Assembly: GCA_910585955.1 (NCBI GenBank)
Contig: CAJUGC010000018.1
Coordinates: 1-18,123 of the forward strand
Direction of reading: 5' to 3'
Source: an uncultured Christensenella sp.
GTDB lineage: Bacteria > Bacillota > Clostridia > Christensenellales > Pumilibacteraceae
DNA length: 18,123 bases
The stretch's first letter is position 1; each line of letters starts with the position of its first letter. The notes under the pieces are model-generated. The model saw nothing but the letters and a program-made list of their open reading frames with translations. It was not told the DNA's origin and did not search any database. Both the position numbers and the translations under genes were made by a program. Of the stretch, positions 15,953 to 18,123 are shown piece by piece.

Positions 15953-16252
15953 TTAGTTATGAGTTGATTTTTGTTGTTGTTTATAGCCTGCGTAAAATGC
16001 GGCAGTCATTAGAAGATACTGATTAAGGCTTACGCCTTCTTCATTAGCTTCGGCTCTTAACTGTTCGCCGAGACTTTTAGGAAGTCGGAGAATGAATTTC
16101 TCCACTTTTTCCTTTTGCCGTAGCTCTTCCTTGATTTCCTCATAATCTCGAGTCGAGTCATTTTCGTGCTCTTTGGCGGAAGCGAGCATTTTAAGATCGA
16201 TTTCGTCGGGTTCCGCGTCGGGTATTTGATTAAGTTTGTCGAATATACTCAT
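15953..16252 (-). CDS. Antitoxin with C-terminal ribbon-helix-helix domain
   Basis: This 99-residue protein has an acidic N-terminal half (DAEPDEIDLKMLASAKEHE, about 12-50), probably flexible and suited to wrapping a toxin. A ribbon-helix-helix DNA-binding segment follows, EKFILRLPKSLGEQLRAEA then EEGVSLNQYLL (about 51-82), similar to the C-terminal RHH of HicB-type proteins. It lies 13 bases downstream of the toxin on the same strand, with GGAG 8-9 bases before its ATG. It should neutralise the toxin and repress the shared promoter through the 28-bp palindrome. Both roles are inferred from family and context. Confidence 0.82.
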   Translation of the reverse strand: MSIFDKLNQIPDAEPDEIDLKMLASAKEHENDSTRDYEEIKEELRQKEKVEKFILRLPKSLGEQLRAEANEEGVSLNQYLLMTAAFYAGYKQQQKSTHN

Positions 16253-16265
16253 GGTCTTATCTCCT

Positions 16266-16505
16266 TTAATATTTTATGTTTGTTCGGGTATTTATTTCCG
16301 TGATTTCGATTATTTCTTCTTCGGGATATAATGCAAAAAGTATGCGGTAATGATGTTTCTTGTAACGATATTGATTTCCTTGGAGTCTCTTTATATCTCC
16401 CTCGCCTTTGGCTATATCTTCAATGCCTTGCTGCAATCGCAATCGAATGTGTTCTTGTACTTTTAGTAGATATTTTTCCGCTTGTTTCTTAACTATAATT
16501 TTCAT
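16266..16505 (-). CDS. RelE/ParE-family toxin
   Basis: This 79-residue protein has the RelE/ParE fold pattern: an N-terminal helical hairpin (KKQAEKYLLKVQEHIRLRL), then a strand-rich C-terminus (LQGNQYRYKKHHYRILFALY and IIEITEINTRTNIKY). Lys49/Lys50, Arg54, Arg74 and the C-terminal Tyr79 sit where RelE ribonucleases carry basic and tyrosine catalytic residues. Ribosome-dependent mRNA cleavage is therefore more likely than gyrase inhibition, although this was not tested by alignment. AAGGAGG lies 6 bases before the ATG. The toxin gene precedes the antitoxin gene, the less common order. It lies downstream of the repressor on the same strand, but with its own promoter. Confidence 0.85.
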   Translation of the reverse strand: MKIIVKKQAEKYLLKVQEHIRLRLQQGIEDIAKGEGDIKRLQGNQYRYKKHHYRILFALYPEEEIIEITEINTRTNIKY

Positions 16506-16523
16506 AGTTGCCTCCTTACATAA

Positions 16524-16556
16524 AAGAGTATATCATATATGATATACTCTTGTCAA
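16524..16556 (-). promoter_or_regulatory. Toxin-antitoxin promoter with 28-bp palindromic operator
   Basis: On the minus strand, TTGACA (16556-16551) and TATACT (16532-16527) are spaced by 18 bp. A perfect 28-bp palindrome (16524-16551; left arm AAGAGTATATCATA) fills the spacer and covers the -10. Protein bound there would block RNA polymerase, the expected autoregulation by an RHH antitoxin or its toxin complex. Confidence 0.88.
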
Positions 16557-16561
16557 GTGTT

Positions 16562-17185
16562 TTAAGTTCTGCGAATGAGATATTTGGAAATGCCGACTAC
16601 GCGGACGGAGTTCATTGACTCGCCTGTAAAAGTGCGGGGCGGATAGTTGGGGTTTAGCGGAATGAGCTTGACGGCTTCAGCTGTGTATTCTATTTTCTTG
16701 AGCGTGGCTTCTTCGCCGTCAATAGAGACGGCAACTATTTGATTGTTGTCTGCGAAGTCGGCTTTTTGCATGAGTACGTTGTCGCCGTCGAGGTAATTCG
16801 GGTACATACTGTCGCCTTGCACTTGGAGAATGAAATAATCTTCGAGGTCGCCTTTTACCATGTATTTGGGGATAGGGAGTTTATCCCCGTTGTATTCTAT
16901 TTCGGTATTTCTGCCGAAGCCCGCAGTAATTTTGGCAATCACGGGCATAAACACGACTTCTTCAGTTTCGGGTTGTAGTGTTCTATGTGGTGTCTCGGCT
17001 TTTCCGAGTAAAAAATCTATTGATACATTGTAGTAATCCGCTAACTTTTCAATTATATTATACGGCATTTGTGTTTTGTTTAGCTCGTACTTGCTATAGT
17101 TCGATTGGCTTACATTCGCAATTCTTGCGATTTGTTCTTGCGATTTACCTTTTTCAATTCTAAGTTTTTTCAGATTATTGTTCAT
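16562..17185 (-). CDS. CI/LexA-like repressor (HTH-XRE plus S24 peptidase domain)
   Basis: This 207-residue phage-type repressor has an N-terminal XRE helix-turn-helix (about 4-60: LRIEKGKSQEQIARIANVSQ). A linker follows, then a LexA-like S24 domain (about 80-205). The self-cleavage machinery is intact: an Ala88-Gly89 scissile bond in AKITAGFG, Ser126 in GDSMYP, and Lys163 in ATLKKIEY. Cleavage on RecA activation during DNA damage would therefore be expected. No Shine-Dalgarno precedes the ATG, and the promoter places +1 on the start codon. It is divergent from small early genes and upstream of the toxin-antitoxin pair. It is the best evidence for a prophage or integrative element. Confidence 0.93.
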   Translation of the reverse strand: MNNNLKKLRIEKGKSQEQIARIANVSQSNYSKYELNKTQMPYNIIEKLADYYNVSIDFLLGKAETPHRTLQPETEEVVFMPVIAKITAGFGRNTEIEYNGDKLPIPKYMVKGDLEDYFILQVQGDSMYPNYLDGDNVLMQKADFADNNQIVAVSIDGEEATLKKIEYTAEAVKLIPLNPNYPPRTFTGESMNSVRVVGISKYLIRRT

Positions 17186-17191
17186 AGTTAA

Positions 17192-17220
17192 ATTATAACA
17201 TTTATAAGGGGTAATTTCAA
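17192..17220 (-). promoter_or_regulatory. Repressor promoter giving a leaderless mRNA
   Basis: On the minus strand, TTGAAA (17220-17215) and TATAAT (17197-17192) are 17 bp apart. Six bases (TTAACT) separate the -10 from the ATG at 17185, so transcription should begin at the A of the start codon. This is the arrangement of lambda cI transcribed from PRM. Confidence 0.75.
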
Positions 17221-17243
17221 TATTTTTTAAAATTTATTTAGTT

Positions 17244-17258
17244 AATTAGTGACTAATT
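17244..17258. promoter_or_regulatory. Operator 1 of the immunity switch
   Basis: This 15-bp perfect palindrome with a central G, AATTAGT-G-ACTAATT, ends 3 bases before the rightward -35. Its core TTAGTnACTAA recurs at 17270. It is the likely binding site of the divergent repressor. Confidence 0.75.
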
Positions 17259-17261
17259 TAC

Positions 17262-17291
17262 TTGACGACTTAGTTACTAAAGTGGTAAAAT
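17262..17291 (+). promoter_or_regulatory. Rightward early promoter
   Basis: TTGACG (17262-17267) and TAAAAT (17286-17291) are spaced by 18 bp, with an extended -10 TGG at 17283-17285. It should transcribe the small genes from 17350. Operator 2 lies within the spacer and operator 1 abuts the -35. Confidence 0.75.
17270..17280. promoter_or_regulatory. Operator 2 of the immunity switch
   Basis: TTAGT-T-ACTAA is an 11-bp palindrome matching the core of operator 1, centre to centre 24 bp away. It lies between the -35 and -10 of the rightward promoter, where binding would block transcription. Confidence 0.75.
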
Positions 17292-17349
17292 GTTCTTGTA
17301 GTTAAGATATGACTATGCATTAAATTCAAGTTAAGGAGAGATAAGAGGA

Positions 17350-17523
17350 ATGAGATATGAAAAAGAATACTACGACGAGGACGCTGGCGCATGGGTGCGT
17401 AAAGCTATCGACAGAGAGGAAGCAGTTTGGCGGTTGTCTTGTTTTTACGATAACCCCGAGCAATTAGCGGAAACGATAGGATTTTATCGGACATATTGGG
17501 GTGGTGTGGAAGTAAAAGAATAA
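17350..17523 (+). CDS. Small unknown protein, first rightward early gene
   Basis: This 57-residue frame starts at ATG 17350 after AGAGG and a second purine-rich run, AAGGAGAG, and ends with TAA at 17521. It begins MRYEKEYYDEDAGAWVRKAI and is rich in aromatic and acidic residues (DREEAVWRLSCFYDNPEQLA), with no membrane segment. It is the first gene after the repressor-controlled promoter, in the place where phages and integrative elements encode small early regulators. No family is recognised. Composition and ribosome site support a real gene. Confidence 0.7.
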   Translation: MRYEKEYYDEDAGAWVRKAIDREEAVWRLSCFYDNPEQLAETIGFYRTYWGGVEVKE

Positions 17524-17536
17524 CGACAAACGACGC

Positions 17537-17571
17537 TGACCTAACGGGCGATACGGGGAAAGGAGAAAAAG
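17537..17571 (+). repeat. Leader repeat, copy 1
   Basis: About 34 bases beginning TGACCTAACGG and running through CGATACGGG and AAAGGAGA are repeated almost exactly at 17845-17878. The copies differ by one inserted G and a few substitutions. This copy is non-coding and supplies the ribosome site for the 103-residue gene. Confidence 0.85.
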
Positions 17572-17575
17572 AGAA

Positions 17576-17887
17576 ATGAAAGTGTATGTGGCGGAAACGT
17601 ATAGCGGGGAACGGGTCATATTTTTGGATAAAGGGATACTGCGTGGGAAAGACATAAAGCGGTTGGGAGAGGAATACGGCTGGAATGGCGATTTAAAAAG
17701 TATAGAGGACGTAACGGAGCATTATCCCATAAACCTTGAGACTCTGTATAAAACGCTTATAGGCGATCAAACGGGTAAATTCGGAGAGTTTGAGACTGAA
17801 ATAATAATGAGACTTGTTTTGAACTTTTACGATAACGTGAAAGTTGACCTAACGGCGATACGGGAAAAGGAGATAAAACAGTTATGA
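17576..17887 (+). CDS. Unknown 103-residue protein
   Basis: The ATG at 17576 follows AAAGGAG at 11-12 bases. The protein begins MKVYVAETYSGERVIFLDKG, which looks like a small beta-rich start, and continues with GKDIKRLGEEYGWNG and a helical C-terminal half (ETEIIMRLVLNFYDN). It has no membrane segment or cysteine motif. No family is recognised. The stop TGA overlaps the next ATG as ATGA, so the two genes are probably translationally coupled. Its last 12 or so codons (DLTAIREKEIK) are encoded by copy 2 of the local repeat. Confidence 0.8.
   Translation: MKVYVAETYSGERVIFLDKGILRGKDIKRLGEEYGWNGDLKSIEDVTEHYPINLETLYKTLIGDQTGKFGEFETEIIMRLVLNFYDNVKVDLTAIREKEIKQL
17845..17878 (+). repeat. Leader repeat, copy 2
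   Basis: This second copy of the repeat at 17537 begins TGACCTAACGG and includes GGGAAAAGGAGATAAAA. Here it is coding (the end of the 103-residue protein) and also provides AGGAG for the next gene, whose ATG is 11 bases on. Confidence 0.85.
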
Positions 17888-18036
17888 AGCATTTCAGAAC
17901 ATTCAAAATTAGTGGCACTACGGCATACGCAAAAGGTGAAAGAATGAACTATCCGAGTAATTCCACAATCGAGGCATTGCGCGCGCGTGGTGTTCGTCAA
18001 ATCGTTTGGGGGAATGGTTCTTTTCTTACGCTGTAA
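17884..18036 (+). CDS. Unknown 50-residue basic protein
   Basis: The ATG at 17884 overlaps the preceding stop (ATGA), with AGGAG at 17868-17872. The frame encodes 50 residues beginning MKHFRTFKISGTTAYAKGER and ending GVRQIVWGNGSFLTL, then TAA at 18034. It is basic and soluble-looking, with no recognised family. Coupling to the previous gene and an intact ribosome site make it probably real. A hairpin-forming segment follows within 10 bases. Confidence 0.6.
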   Translation: MKHFRTFKISGTTAYAKGERMNYPSNSTIEALRARGVRQIVWGNGSFLTL

Positions 18037-18044
18037 AACGAAGT

Positions 18045-18083
18045 TACAGCCCTGTGAGGGCGGGCTGTAGAATACGCCCTCAC
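18045..18083 (+). other. Interlocking inverted repeats (possible RNA pseudoknot)
   Basis: TACAGCCC (18045-18052) pairs with GGGCTGTA (18062-18069). GTGAGGGCG (18054-18062) pairs with CGCCCTCAC (18075-18083). The second 5' arm lies in the loop of the first stem, so the RNA can form an H-type pseudoknot or two competing hairpins sharing one base. No T run follows, so it is not a standard terminator. It lies between the 50-residue gene and the next ribosome site. Confidence 0.7.
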
Positions 18084-18089
18084 CCATAA

Positions 18090-18123
18090 ATGCGCATGAA
18101 AAATCCAAGAAAAAGCGAGGTGA
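18090..18123 (+). other. Right edge: possible start or ribosome site of the next gene
   Basis: An in-frame pair of ATG codons (18090 and 18096) opens a frame MRMKNPRKSEV that runs off the window, but it has no Shine-Dalgarno. GAGGTGA (18117-18123) is an excellent ribosome site for a gene starting just beyond the edge, which is the more likely reading. Confidence 0.4.

Noticed and set aside
16739..17163. Plus-strand open frames opposite the repressor gene
   Set aside because: They are shadows of the repressor on the other strand, with no ribosome site and no family resemblance.
18045..18083. Ordinary intrinsic terminator
   Set aside because: The stems are strong but no T tract follows either 3' arm.

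Overview
The window reads as chromosome of an endospore-forming, low-to-moderate GC Bacillota (Clostridia-like). Three things support this: a spoIIAA-spoIIAB-sigF operon, a three-gene spoVAC-spoVAD-spoVAE cluster followed by yunB, and a T-box leader on pheST. The species cannot be named from the sequence. Genes are densely packed with good Shine-Dalgarno sites and frequent TAATG or GTGA stop/start overlaps.

Layout. 1-300: the possible tail of an unknown gene, then a tRNA-Ser(CGA) with its own promoter and terminator. 300-748: an AT-rich gap with an orphan promoter. 749-1378: a fusion of a 4-oxalocrotonate-tautomerase-like domain with a GNAT-like domain. 1461-2922: two divergent metal transporters, a ZIP importer (minus) and an MntP-type manganese exporter (plus), sharing a 100-bp control region with a palindrome. 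3054-4538: the sigma-F regulatory operon. 4687-7401: spoVAC, spoVAD, spoVAE and yunB, the spore DPA-uptake genes plus a sporulation membrane protein. 7407-15791: a promoter, a Phe-specific T-box riboswitch, and then pheS, pheT, a U32-family protein and mutS2 (rqcU), with no visible internal terminator. Translation-linked functions therefore look controlled by phenylalanyl-tRNA charging.

From about 15860 the character changes. After the mutS2 terminator comes an accessory segment resembling the immunity and early region of a prophage or integrative element. Leftward lie a CI/LexA-like S24 repressor, apparently on a leaderless mRNA, and a RelE-like toxin with a ribbon-helix-helix antitoxin, driven by a promoter containing a 28-bp perfect palindrome. 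Rightward, from a promoter flanked by two TTAGTnACTAA operators, lie three small unknown genes and an interlocking hairpin (potential pseudoknot). The window stops at a Shine-Dalgarno sequence for the next gene. No integrase or attachment site is visible, so the element type is inferred.

Nothing here is clearly a wholly new system. The most original observations are the tautomerase-GNAT fusion, the T-box-led pheST-U32-mutS2 operon, the compact immunity switch, and the RNA element at the right edge.
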